In this document: in pieces, positions 23,398 through 32,800 of the stretch
How positions within the stretch are numbered: the stretch's first letter is position 1
How the letters are laid out: every line of letters starts with the position of its first letter
NCBI RefSeq assembly: GCF_035083965.1
Contig: NC_089731.1
Location: forward strand, 4,813,001 to 4,877,000
Source of the DNA: Branchiostoma lanceolatum
Taxonomy: Eukaryota; Chordata; Leptocardii; Amphioxiformes; Branchiostomatidae
DNA: 64,000 nt
Reading direction: 5' to 3'
Notes under the pieces: generated by a model
Database searches by the model: none
What the model was told of the DNA's origin: nothing
The model's input: only the letters and a program-made list of their open reading frames with translations
Program-made: the position numbers and the translations under genes

Positions 23398-26300
23398 ATG
23401 TCGTGGGAAGACGTTGCATTAGGCGACATGGACGTGTTCGTGGACAACGTCACGACCAATGCGTCCTTCGGCAACGGGACGGGGTGCGAAGATGCCGACA
23501 CGCTGCCAGCTGAAGGACCCACCGCTGGAATGGTCGCCACAGCCGCCTTCCTCTTCCTTCTTACTGCACTAACTGTGGTAAGTTGTACACATGACCTTTT
23601 CTGTAGATGATAAAGCTCATGCAGATGTTGGAAATTTGTAGCCTCGTATCTTTCTCTATTGTAGTTTCTGTTTTCCGTCCACAACCATGCTACTGGTCAA
23701 TAGACTAGTACATTTTGCAGACTTAGATTTAGGTGAGACTGATTGTTTGCAGAAAGTACACGGTGGTTTTTGCATTGCCAAAAGTATGGAAAGCACAGCA
23801 ACGTGATTCCCATGAAGAAAATTTAAAGATACCTTGCCATTTAAGACATTCATTGTTTGAACTACCAACCTTCAATTCCATAGGCAGGGTCACTAATTAG
23901 TACACGACTACGCAACGATTGCCACTGTAGTTCTCCTTAAACTTTGTGATGAGTAGTGGTCATCGTTTTGTGCCAGAATTTCAGAAACGTGCCACTCTCT
24001 CCCACTACCTTTAGCTGTAGATTAAAATTGACTACAACATGTTGATGCCTGTGTTTTACCCCGCAGGTCGGGAACGGTCTGGTCCTGTTGGCTGTAGCCA
24101 AACACAGAAGTCTGCAGACTCTGACGAACACCTTCATCGTGTCCCTCTGCGTCTCCGACCTGCTGGTAAGTGTAGGGAGAATTACGTCTGATAGGATAAA
24201 GCATCTAACATCATGGTTAATATTCCCAAGCTGTACTACATGCATATCGTATTTTTGCTTCGGCAAAATATAAAGGAAGTGTGTTTTTACATGGTTAACA
24301 CTGTGGGAAACAATCGGCCATTCTAGATACATGTATATGGGGGTGGGGTTGGGGCGTAACTTAAGCCATGATTAACGCTAGTGGTGGCATAGCCTGTGTT
24401 ACACAATCGATCGCTGTCATTGGCTGGTTGGGCCCCCTCTTAGGGCCTTACTAGTATTAGTGAAAGGGCTACCAGAAGCGTGATTTAGCCAGGCTTGTGG
24501 TGAGAGAGAAAACGTATACGTAAGCAGAAAAATTGTAGTTGAGGAAATAGGGAGACTGTGTGTTCCGGCGTCAGAATGTTCGAGGAAATTGAAAGTGTCA
24601 AGCGTTGGTATATGTCAAAGTCGATATATTTCTTTGAAATGGCAGTTACAAGGGACGTTAGTAGTCAACGACGTATCAAATCAAACAAAAAAGATTATCA
24701 AGCCTGGGTTTACAATATTGAAAGATGACAATTGTAGAGCGCACATCAGAACGAAACAGTATTTTGGTGACACCTCAGGAGCGGAGCGTTTTGTACGTAT
24801 ACACGCGTGTTTAACCTAGTCTCCACCAAACTAACCGCGCTGGCTATAGGGAGAATATTTGCGCCAGGGGAGTTTGGCCATTAGAGGGTTTCATTCGCAG
24901 GCTCAGTTAGGATGACACATTAGACCCTCTCTCCGTAGCCGACTCCCTTAGCATACTATTCACTCTATTTGTCCAATTTCTACTATCTTCCCAGCCATCC
25001 GCGGGACCTGGTAGAGGATATGTGTTTAACCTTTGCTGTCGTGTTTCCCCACAGGTGGGCGCGCTGGTGATGCCCCCGGCTGCCCTGACCACGCTGTTCG
25101 GACAGTGGGTCTTCCCGCAGCCCTTCTGCCCCGTCTGGGTGTCGTTTGACGTCATGCTGTGCAGCGCCTCCATCCTCAACCTGTGCGCCATCAGTCTGGA
25201 CAGGTGAGGAGCGCACCTTCGTTTCACTATATCTCGATCCAAAAAACAAACAAACAAACAAACAAACAACAGCAAAAAACTTTAAAGAGAAACAATACTA
25301 CGATACAGAGGCGACACGGCAACATGCCAATCGTGCTATTACTGAGGTTGAGTATAAAAAATGCCTGATTCACACACTTGTTTATTATTTGAGCAAATTT
25401 TATTAAGATAAGTACTTGTTGATATAAAGTAGAGGGCTATGTAAGAGCAGTATTATCCGGTGACAAATAAATAATGCTTCTTGTTTTCGTTTGCACCCAT
25501 GTATTAAAAAAGTTAAACTCTTGCATTCCCTTCCAACTATTGCATACGTCATAATAGCATGCTTGTCGACAGAAAGCAATATCAATAATGAAGTAGCAAA
25601 CTCAATATCTGCGCATTCCTTCCATTTTTCCAGATTCATCCAGATCACGAACGGTCTGCAGCACGGCACCTACATGACCCGTACCCGGGTGGCCGTCCTC
25701 ATCACCGTGGCTTGGATCCTGTCCATCCTGACGTCATTTCCGCCCATCAACCTAGGGCTGCACGAGCACGACGGTTTCCCGACCCTCACCAACTTGACCT
25801 TCCTCACGGTCACCCCGCAGTGCATCTTTGACCCCAACATGGCCTACGCCCTGTCCGCCTCCATCGTGACCTTCTACATCCCTCTGACCGCCATCTTGTT
25901 CACGTACGGGACGATTTTCCGCGAGGCAAAACGCCAGGCAGCCCGGGTAGCCGCTCTGAACGTCCAGCTGCGGAACGAGGGACGAAACAACAGAGGCAGA
26001 CGAGCAGGCGTCAACGGAATCACCTCTCTGAAGGCCATCCGGACGCTCGGCATCATCCTCGGCGCTTTCATGATCACGTGGCTGCCGTTCTTCATCGCGA
26101 ACGTGGTGCGGCCGTTCTGCTACTGCGTGTCGGGGCAGGTGTTCGAGGTGCTGACCTGGCTAGGGTGGCTGAACTCTGCGCTGAACCCCATCATCTACCC
26201 CCTCTTCATGAAGGACTTCAAACGCGTGTTCAAGAAGCACATGCCCTTCTGTAAGCGGGACGCGGGGAGCTCTGTGGGAACCGTTCCCGGGGGAGCACAG

Positions 26301-26525
26301 CCAGGGAAGCCCTTGCAGTCTTCTACAGTACAACCGGCGTGCACGGACACCGTGAGCGAGCTACATCCCGGGCCGGCCATCTCTTCGCTAAACGTGCCCG
26401 CCCTCCCATCAGTGGTCTCACCATCAACGCGAAGATCGAGCGCGCCTCCGTCACTTTATGAACTGAAGTCATTACAAGCACCCCTGTTTTCCCACGGGAC
26501 GGCTAGACTATCCTTACATGAGTGA
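23398..26525 (+). CDS. HTR6-like: Aminergic class A GPCR, 5-HT6-like serotonin receptor
   Basis: Four exons (23398-23577, 24067-24165, 25055-25203, 25634-26525) give 439 aa. The N-terminus has three N-glycosylation sequons (N17, N21, N26). TM2 is VSLCVSDLLVGALVMPP. TM3 carries the amine-binding Asp125 in FDVMLCSASILNLC, and the ionic-lock motif reads DRF (142-144) instead of DRY. TM6 is FMITWLPFFIANVV and TM7 is WLGWLNSALNPIIYPLF, followed by MKDFKR. The TM3 phrase, the PLFMKDFKR helix 8 start and the FCYCVSG loop match what I know of vertebrate 5-HT6 better than D1 or beta-adrenergic receptors. 5-HT6 couples to Gs and raises cAMP at the plasma membrane; coupling here is inferred. The tail is long and Ser/Pro-rich. 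I chose the ATG at 23398 because an acceptor (CTAATTACAG) lies just before it; an in-frame ATG at 23359 exists. An octopamine- or dopamine-type amine receptor cannot be excluded. Confidence 0.88.
24818..25017. mobile_element. MITE, CTCTACCAG family, inside receptor intron 2
   Basis: Starts AGTCTCCACCAAACTAACCG and ends GACCTGGTAGAGG; the interior matches the copy at 11381-11567 block for block. An 11-bp direct repeat, GTGTTTAACCT, flanks it at 24807-24817 and 25022-25032 and looks like a target-site duplication or a slipped version of one. The right end stops 37 bp before receptor exon 3, so the insertion landed close to the splice acceptor. Confidence 0.8.
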
Positions 26526-26589
26526 TGTAACATGCTTGAGTGGACTATATTCACCATTCAAGGGACTTTAAGAAAGACACAGTCGACAG

Positions 26590-26650
26590 GTGGCCACTAC
26601 AGATAGGATCCTTAATGCTTGGGTCAATGGGAAGAAGAAGTGATTTTTAA
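26590..26650 (+). mobile_element. Fragment related to the TACAGTCAAACCTG MITE
   Basis: ACAGGTGGCCACTACAGATA followed by GGATCCTTAATGCTTGGGTC parallels ACAGATGGTCACTAAACACA / GGATTCTTAATGCTTATGTC in the copy at 9178-9360. It is only a partial copy, in the 3' flank of the receptor gene. Confidence 0.45.
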
Positions 26651-27136
26651 AAATAGCTGGCCATTACATAATAGTGAGGATAAAATGGTGGCAGATGGTG
26701 TGCGATGGTCCAAATCCTTCTGTCTGGAGTTGGTGATTCACTTCAAATCATTCGGATGGGGGCCTAGCGAACCTTCATCTCGTATCAGCCATACGGTGCT
26801 TTACACCATTTACACGGACGGGAGACCTGGCGCATCCCCGTCTTGTAGTAGCCAACAAAAGGGTATGTCATCACATAAGGGTCGGTATAACCCCGACGGT
26901 GCATAAGCACGGTGACTGATGATGATGAGTGCATAGTCTGCTCGGTGTCCGCACTGGTAGAGTATGGCTGTGCGTGTACAACTACACAGTTAGGCACAAT
27001 GGCAATAGATTGAGTTTAAGTGCAGCGTTAAATGAAGTTTTATTTTGTTTTGTGAAGTGGTAGGTTTGATTTATAACAAAGCGTTTGTATCAAACTTAAG
27101 ATCATAGTACAATAACTGAAGTTCTACAGTTCTGAA

Positions 27137-27560
27137 GTGATATTTGTCGTAAACCATGATGGTATGCATATAATCTGTTTCGATGTTCTTTTGAATATTC
27201 AAAACAGAATAGAAGACGAATGTCATTTTGTGGTAGAATGTGGAGTATATACCAAAGAAAGAAATGAACTGTATAAGCTTGTAGAAAACCTATTTCCCTA
27301 CTTCACACATTTAAGTACTGTACAAAAATTCATATTCCTAATGCGACTAGACAAACCTCCCATTGAAAAACACGTCTGTTCTTTTATATCTACTATAACT
27401 GAAAAGCGAGGAGAAGTAGAATTTATCTAATAATAGTCATATTCGTTTATATCCGTTAACGGTACTAGTATTTTGTTTTGTTGTGACCTGTACTTAGCCA
27501 AGTGTGGCAGAAATGTGCAATAAAGGTCTTCATTCATTCATTCATTCATTCATTCATTAA
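27137..27560 (+). mobile_element. 5'-truncated non-LTR retrotransposon (LINE) 3' end
   Basis: An open frame up to 27430 encodes a segment with IEDECHFVVECGVYTKER and then LYKLVENLFPYF, the Cys/His pattern typical of the extreme C-terminus of non-LTR reverse transcriptases. After the stop comes a short 3' UTR containing TGTTGTGACCTGTACTTAGC, then CAATAAAGGTCTTCATTCATT and an ATTC repeat tail. Related 3' ends are at 39105-39290 (+) and 16500-16790 (-). The RT core and endonuclease are missing, so it is dead on arrival. Confidence 0.75.
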
Positions 27561-28360
27561 TAAGTAACGGAAATATCATTAAAGTTTTAACATTCACTGT
27601 TTTTATTAACCAGCGATTGTACAAAGTACTACAGTATCTATACTCTTTGTTGATTGTTCTTTATGAATTTTGCAAGTGAAAATCGTGATGATCAGATAAT
27701 ATTTTGTTTCTTTTTCTCGTAAGTAACTCAAGTGATTTAGTTTATATTTGTTTCTAGTGATGTCCAAGGCATTATAATGTCCTAACGACTTAGTGTGTGT
27801 CAGTAATGATAACGCCATGTAGAAATGTACCAAATGTACTACATGTAACGTATTTTGATGGAGAACAGAATAAACTTTGTTTTTATAAAGTTCCAAACTT
27901 CAGCAAAGTTCCTTTCATTTTGTGTTTCAAAAGTGGTGCCCTTATCCATCGACATGACAGATGATGTAACGGTCACAAGTCTCAGTAGAGAGACAGAGAC
28001 ATATCGGGGTTATAAGGTGCTGAAGACATCTGCCTAAGACTGGCTTGAGAGACTTTGAAACTGTCTTACCCTTTCTAAAACTCACCCGTGTTGATGGATG
28101 GAGTAGACACGTTGTCTTCGCCCACTGGTCCGTTCTTTGTGTTCTGACGCGACATCGTGATCTAGGAATGTACGTGCGGGGTTGCATCAAGAGACAAACT
28201 CTGGAGTTTGTTTTCTCTACTTCAAAACGGCAGCATGCTTGAGGTGTTCGGGCGAGATGGTGCAATGCGACTTGGAAGATAAGAAGACAACGTCTTGAAA
28301 CGTACGTGAATGCCATGCAACAATTAGGTCAGTTTATGCCGGGAAATTATAAGTAGTGGC
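27561..28360. other. Intergenic DNA, no gene recognised
   Basis: No family-matching ORF on either strand. AATAAA at about 27866 could serve the receptor transcript but lies 1.3 kb beyond the stop and beyond the LINE insertion. Confidence 0.4.
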
Positions 28361-28364
28361 ATCG

Positions 28365-28600
28365 TATGGAGCTGTGTGAAATTGTGGCGTCGTGTGGCGT
28401 AATGGGAGAATTTCTGGCCAAGAACTCAGATGCCCTGAGTTCAAATCCCCTGACATGCCCCGAAGTTGTACCATTTGGAAAGGTACTCTATACGAATGTC
28501 CTCGCTTCAGTCAGGTGTAAATGTCCCTCGGATAGGAGAGCCACACTTCAAGCACGTTAAAAGAACCCACTTATCGATAAGAGTAGGACAGGTTTATTGT
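28365..28600 (+). mobile_element. tRNA-derived SINE, copy 1
   Basis: An A-box-like word TGGCGTAATGGG (28395-28406) and a B-box-like word GAGTTCAAATCCC (28437-28449) stand at tRNA spacing. They are followed by a conserved-looking body containing AGCACGTTAAAAGAACCCAC and TTATCGATAAGAGTAGGACA. The body words recur in the SINE at 29700 and near 49910-49965, which supports a SINE family rather than an isolated tRNA pseudogene. Confidence 0.65.
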
Positions 28601-28635
28601 TATTCGACAAGCGCAAGGAACAGTGGACCACGTCC

Positions 28636-28885
28636 TAAAGCCCCCCTCTCACTGGATCGGTGGCAAGCTGGCGGCGTCGCTACGTCCTAAACTGGATTTG
28701 TGTCACCCTTGACTTTATAATGGGAATATCATTCAAAACGTACAAGTATGACCAAAAAGACAACAAAACACACTAAGATTAAAAAGATTCGTTTTTTGTC
28801 AATGAAATTCGTTGTGTGCTTTGTCAATTCGATCAGCCGCAGCGACGCCGCCGGCGTGCCGCGGGTCCAGTGAGAGGGGGGCTTA
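28636..28885. mobile_element. MITE with TIR TAAGCCCCCCTCTCACTGGA, copy 1
   Basis: The left end TAAAGCCCCCCTCTCACTGG pairs with the right end CCAGTGAGAGGGGGGCTTA, and the GC-rich subterminal parts (GGCGGCGTCGC / GCGACGCCGCC) also pair. The AT-rich core contains CTTGACTTTATAATGGGAAT and AAAAAGACAACAAAACACAC. The second copy is at 32563-32800; 59080-59233 has a similar layout with different ends. Confidence 0.8.
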
Positions 28886-28909
28886 AGGAGTGTGACCCTT
28901 TCCAGTAGC

Positions 28910-29010
28910 GCGCATGTTGGCGGAGCGACACAACCGGGATTTGAACTCGCGGCTTCTTGATCCAGAGGTCATAGCTTTGGGATTCTCGTTGGTCGTATAT
29001 TGTGCATCGT
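28910..29010 (-). mobile_element. tRNA-derived SINE fragment, reverse orientation
   Basis: On the minus strand, GCGAGTTCAAATCCCGGTTG is a good RNA polymerase III B box, preceded by CTCTGGATCAAGAAGCC in anticodon-arm position. The acceptor stem does not pair, so a functional tRNA gene is unlikely. Confidence 0.45.
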
Positions 29011-29690
29011 GCAGGTAGAACATTCACTTGTTACATAGAGATAGACGCGCCTGTTAGAATTATCCCGCTGTTACGGCATGGTTAACATCTGGGAGGCTAG
29101 GAAAGGTCTCGTGAGACATGCGCACACAGCGTGGCCGCGGGTTGCCCAGACCTCGGGTTTGACCCCAAAATATTGGAGAGGGCAAAAACCAATCGCTAGA
29201 TTCACGGGCGTGTAACGAGGTATTCTGCGATGAATACATCTCAAATCAAGTTTGTGTTAGGGTCAAGGGCGAGGGTTAAAGGAAAGACTTTAAGATGCAG
29301 AAGCCATTTCTTCCAAGTTTGTTACCCCGAGCTAAGGTAATAACTGTATTCCCTTCACGATATCTTCACTTATATCGTAAGATTTGCTGGTCCACCTTAA
29401 GTTGTTCAGGGATCACACATGAGCGCTGAATAGATGACGCGCCGGTATTACAATCCAGGGTGGCAACCTACTAATGCTCACTTTTAGCAGAGCAATACAT
29501 CAAATGAAAGTAAGTGAGTGTTTGAAATATTCATCTACGAAAATAATATACCGTTATGGCAACACAGCCAAGAACCAACATTTTTACCCCAAAAAAAGTT
29601 CCAATTACACGTACCGTTTGGTCGGGTTGCTATCGTGTACTATATGAGTTGAAATTAGGACAATCCAATAATCATGATGATATTGACATT
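29011..29690. other. Intergenic DNA, no gene recognised
   Basis: Nothing beyond scattered stop codons. A TCTCGTGAGAC palindromic word at about 29110 is the only structure noted. Confidence 0.35.
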
Positions 29691-29699
29691 TATGCTCGA

Positions 29700-29890
29700 G
29701 TATTCGCAGTCAGTTGAGCTCGTGGTTCCAGTAAATTGCTCACTGGGAGACCCCGGTTCGATCCTATGTCAGGACATCTCAGTTGGGACTGCGCCCGTCT
29801 TTCGAAAGGGACGTAAAATGGGGGTCCCGTGTTCGAGGAGGCTGCGTCGAGCACGTTAAAAGGGAAGAGCTAGCAACTCCTTCTTGTCGA
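29700..29890 (+). mobile_element. tRNA-derived SINE, copy 2
   Basis: A-box-like TGAGCTCGTGG and an exact B-box core GGTTCGATCCT (29755-29765) are followed by TTTCGAAAGGGACGTAAAAT, GGGGGTCCCGTG and GAGCACGTTAAAAGG. The last word is shared with copy 1 (28365-28600). The tail fades into a GAAC-type simple repeat at about 29950-30000. Confidence 0.7.
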
Positions 29891-30045
29891 AAATATATTA
29901 GTACCCGACCAAACCAGCAAGGAATTTGTAAACTCTAAGGGTCTAATCGAAGGAACGAACGAAGGAACGAAGGAACGAACGGACGGACGACGAACAAACG
30001 AAGAGATTCACAGTCCTTTCGTCTCATAGTGCGGTGAGAGTAATC

Positions 30046-30188
30046 TCCAAGCAGATCTACACGGTGCCACAAATCGTATATGCTAGCCAGAGAAGCTCCA
30101 GTCAGCCGTAGGTGCGGACTTCTCTAGCTGACTGGAGCTTCTCTGGCTAGCATATACGATTTTTGGCACCGTGTAGATCTGCTTGGAG
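30046..30188. mobile_element. Near-perfect 140-bp palindrome (foldback element)
   Basis: The left arm starts CTCCAAGCAGATCTACACGG and continues through TATGCTAGCCAGAGAAGCTC to CAGTCAG. The right arm is the reverse complement over about 61 bp with essentially one single-base length difference (CCACAAATC against GATTTTTGG). The loop is about 20 bp. Such high arm identity implies recent formation or gene conversion between arms. Confidence 0.85.
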
Positions 30189-30224
30189 ACTACGGTGTGA
30201 GGTAGTGCTGCGTACCTAAACGTA

Positions 30225-30665
30225 ACATCGGGTACAGGTACCGGTACAGAGCTTTAGGTACAGGTCCGGACATGTACCTGTACCTGAACAATTTGAAAAA
30301 TTTACATGTGTTTTTCTGAACTTCTTACATATTGACAGAAACATAAATAAACTGTGTACAACTTGTCAGTATATTTATTCAAAGAACATACTATGTTTCC
30401 TACCGCCAAACTCCCTTGGCCTTGCTACCAAAACTCCCAACGTGCCTGAATGATCTGTTGCATATTAGTTACGCTGTTTGTTCCAATGTGTCACTTTGGT
30501 CACGATTGGTGTTGCATGAGGCCATGAGGTTAGGAGATCAGTCACAAAATAAGTACATGTCGGTGTAAATTTATATCGGTACAGTACCGGTACTTCATGA
30601 TTCGGTATTTTGGAACTGTATCTAATCAATTTTACGGTACAGTACCGGTACACAGTACTAGTGTG
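30225..30665. repeat. GGTACCGGTAC-type palindromic repeat, two clusters
   Basis: Clusters at about 30230-30295 and 30575-30660 consist of repeated GTACAGGTACCGGTAC / GGTACAGTACCGGTAC words around TTCGGTATTTTGGAACTGTA. A third cluster with the same phrase order (GTACTGTACCGGTAT, TCCGGTATTTTGGACCTGTA, GCGGTACCGGTAT) lies at 59445-59510. Confidence 0.6.
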
Positions 30666-30949
30666 CGGTCATCAACTCTAATTTCACTGACCATTTCCTC
30701 TATTCAATGGCCCAAATGTTTAACCATAAACGTTTGCCATGTGATGAAAAGAAATATGATATCGTTGATCCTTCAGTTTACAGCAAGCTAAAAGTGGCCA
30801 TTTTTCGGCAGTATACAGATCAGGTTGATCTGGGTCCCTTTTCAAATCATAAATACTTACTCAGTTTCCATAGTAACATGATTATGTTCCGTGCAAATTT
30901 AGATATAATTTCCGGATTGTCGAAATCTAAAAGGAAAATGTAATTTACC

Positions 30950-32560
30950 GTGTCTAAGATACGCCTCTGTGTCTATGATACGTCTTCGACAAGGAAATTA
31001 AAGATGCCTTCGGGAAATACATGCACAAGCAACGTTATCATGTAGCACGTGTCCACGCCATGTGAGGTAGATGAATTGCTCTCATTATAGCCCATCCTGC
31101 TGCGATAAATGAAGTAAGGCTATAATTTTCCTTTATTGAATATCGTTTTCGGTCCACTTTAGTATGATTAACACCGACTGGAAAACGCCCAAAGCGCTGC
31201 ACAACTAGATAGTAGCACTGGTGATGATTTTAACAAGGTGGCACATTTTATAACCGGTGCACAGATATATACAGTAGCGTTACCATTATCACAACTCTAC
31301 CGCTGTATTCATACATGCTATCCTCTATAGCTAGTCATTGATGCCAAGACAATTTGTTCGCACCAATATCTGAAAATGTATAAAACGACAAAGAGTTGAA
31401 AGAAATAGTTCAAGAACATGTCTGCTACGTACCAAACTTTACATTATGTTGCAAGGTCATGGATAAACAATATTTTTGGTCAATATTCTTCTGACTATAA
31501 AATACGTTACTATTGCAAGCTTTTTAAGCTGACTTCTAGAAATGCGCCACCAAGAGGTCTAGTAGAGACTACTGTTACATGCGACGTCTTGCTTCTAGAT
31601 ACCTGACGCCATCTAGCGACGACAGTTTCAACTACAACTTCACTTCTCAAAACTGAAACACACTTTGGCACAACTATAACCTCCATCAACCTTAATCCGC
31701 GGGTTACATAAATCCGGCACTTTGAAAAACAGTGGGTTTGAGAGATCTGTAGTGCAGCACCCCCAGGTATGCACAGTTGGGATATACTGGAGTGAATTAT
31801 ACTGTGGGACGTTGAATTTGGTTGGAGATTTGTTTGGACGGATCTTTTCAGGGTGTCGGAATTATGCACCCTGGTGGAATTATGTTTGTAGAAGTTAGGT
31901 AGTATTGTGTTGACAAGTGCGACCACTTGGCGGGCTTTCTTTGACACAATGTCTTGCTACATTGGCTGTAACAATTGTTACAACTCGCTACAATGGGGTT
32001 GTGACCTTTCTAAGGACACGCCTTCATGTATGATTGGGACCCGGGTGACGCCCGAAGGTGGACATAGTTCGGTAATTGGCCCCATTAACAACTTGGGCAC
32101 GAAAAACAGAACTGGCTTATACGTGTACTCTTGTGGCTTCTAACTGCAAGGTAAGGCGTTTTTACTCAGCGACATGTTTGTGATAGGAATTGTGCGTAGA
32201 TGGTACTTGATATCAGTGCGTCCCCTCTATGTTGCTAGCTGACTAGTATTTGGCAGTGGCTGTCTGTGACTAATATAAGAACCTTCTTGGCTAGCTTGTT
32301 CCCCAACACGTGTGCAATCACCCCTACGATAACACGGCGCGAGGTCGACATAGACGCTTGTGGCGTTCTCCGTTGTGTTGGCGACTTATACATGTACACA
32401 TAGGACGCCCGTGGCAGCTAGCTGTACCCCGCTATGCTGTAGAATATCTATAAATTAATTCTGCATCTTCGTATGCTTGCTAACTAAAGTAAAGTTTGAG
32501 TTTATTCAGATCCACAATGAGCTTCAAAAGTTGAGTCACAAAGAACGTCGATGTCTCTAT
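30950..32560. other. Intergenic DNA, no gene recognised
   Basis: Open frames such as the one at 31510-31947 (-) have no family resemblance and no splice partners. No RNA gene was identified. Confidence 0.4.
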
Positions 32561-32562
32561 AT

Positions 32563-32800
32563 GTCTCACTGGACCCGCGACACGTTGGCGACCTCGCTGC
32601 TTCCTAAATTAGATTTGTGTTACCCTTGACTTTATAATGGGAATATCATGTTAAACGTACAAGTATTACTAAAAAGACAACAAAACACACAAAGCGTAAA
32701 AATATTCGGTTTTATCGATGAAATTCGTTGAGAGCGCTGTCAAATCGCCCGGACGCAGCGAGGTCGCTAACGTGTCGCGGGTCCAGTGAGAGTGGGGCTT
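32563..32800. mobile_element. MITE, CTCTCACTGGACCCGCGACA family, copy 2
   Basis: Left TCTCACTGGACCCGCGACAC and right GTGTCGCGGGTCCAGTGAGA form a long perfect inverted repeat; GTTGGCGACCTCGCTGC and GCAGCGAGGTCGCTAAC continue the pairing. The core matches 28636-28885 (CTTGACTTTATAATGGGAAT, AAAAGACAACAAAACACAC). Confidence 0.85.

Noticed and set aside
31510..31947. 145-codon minus-strand ORF
   Set aside because: No domain, no splice partners, and composition like its non-coding flanks.
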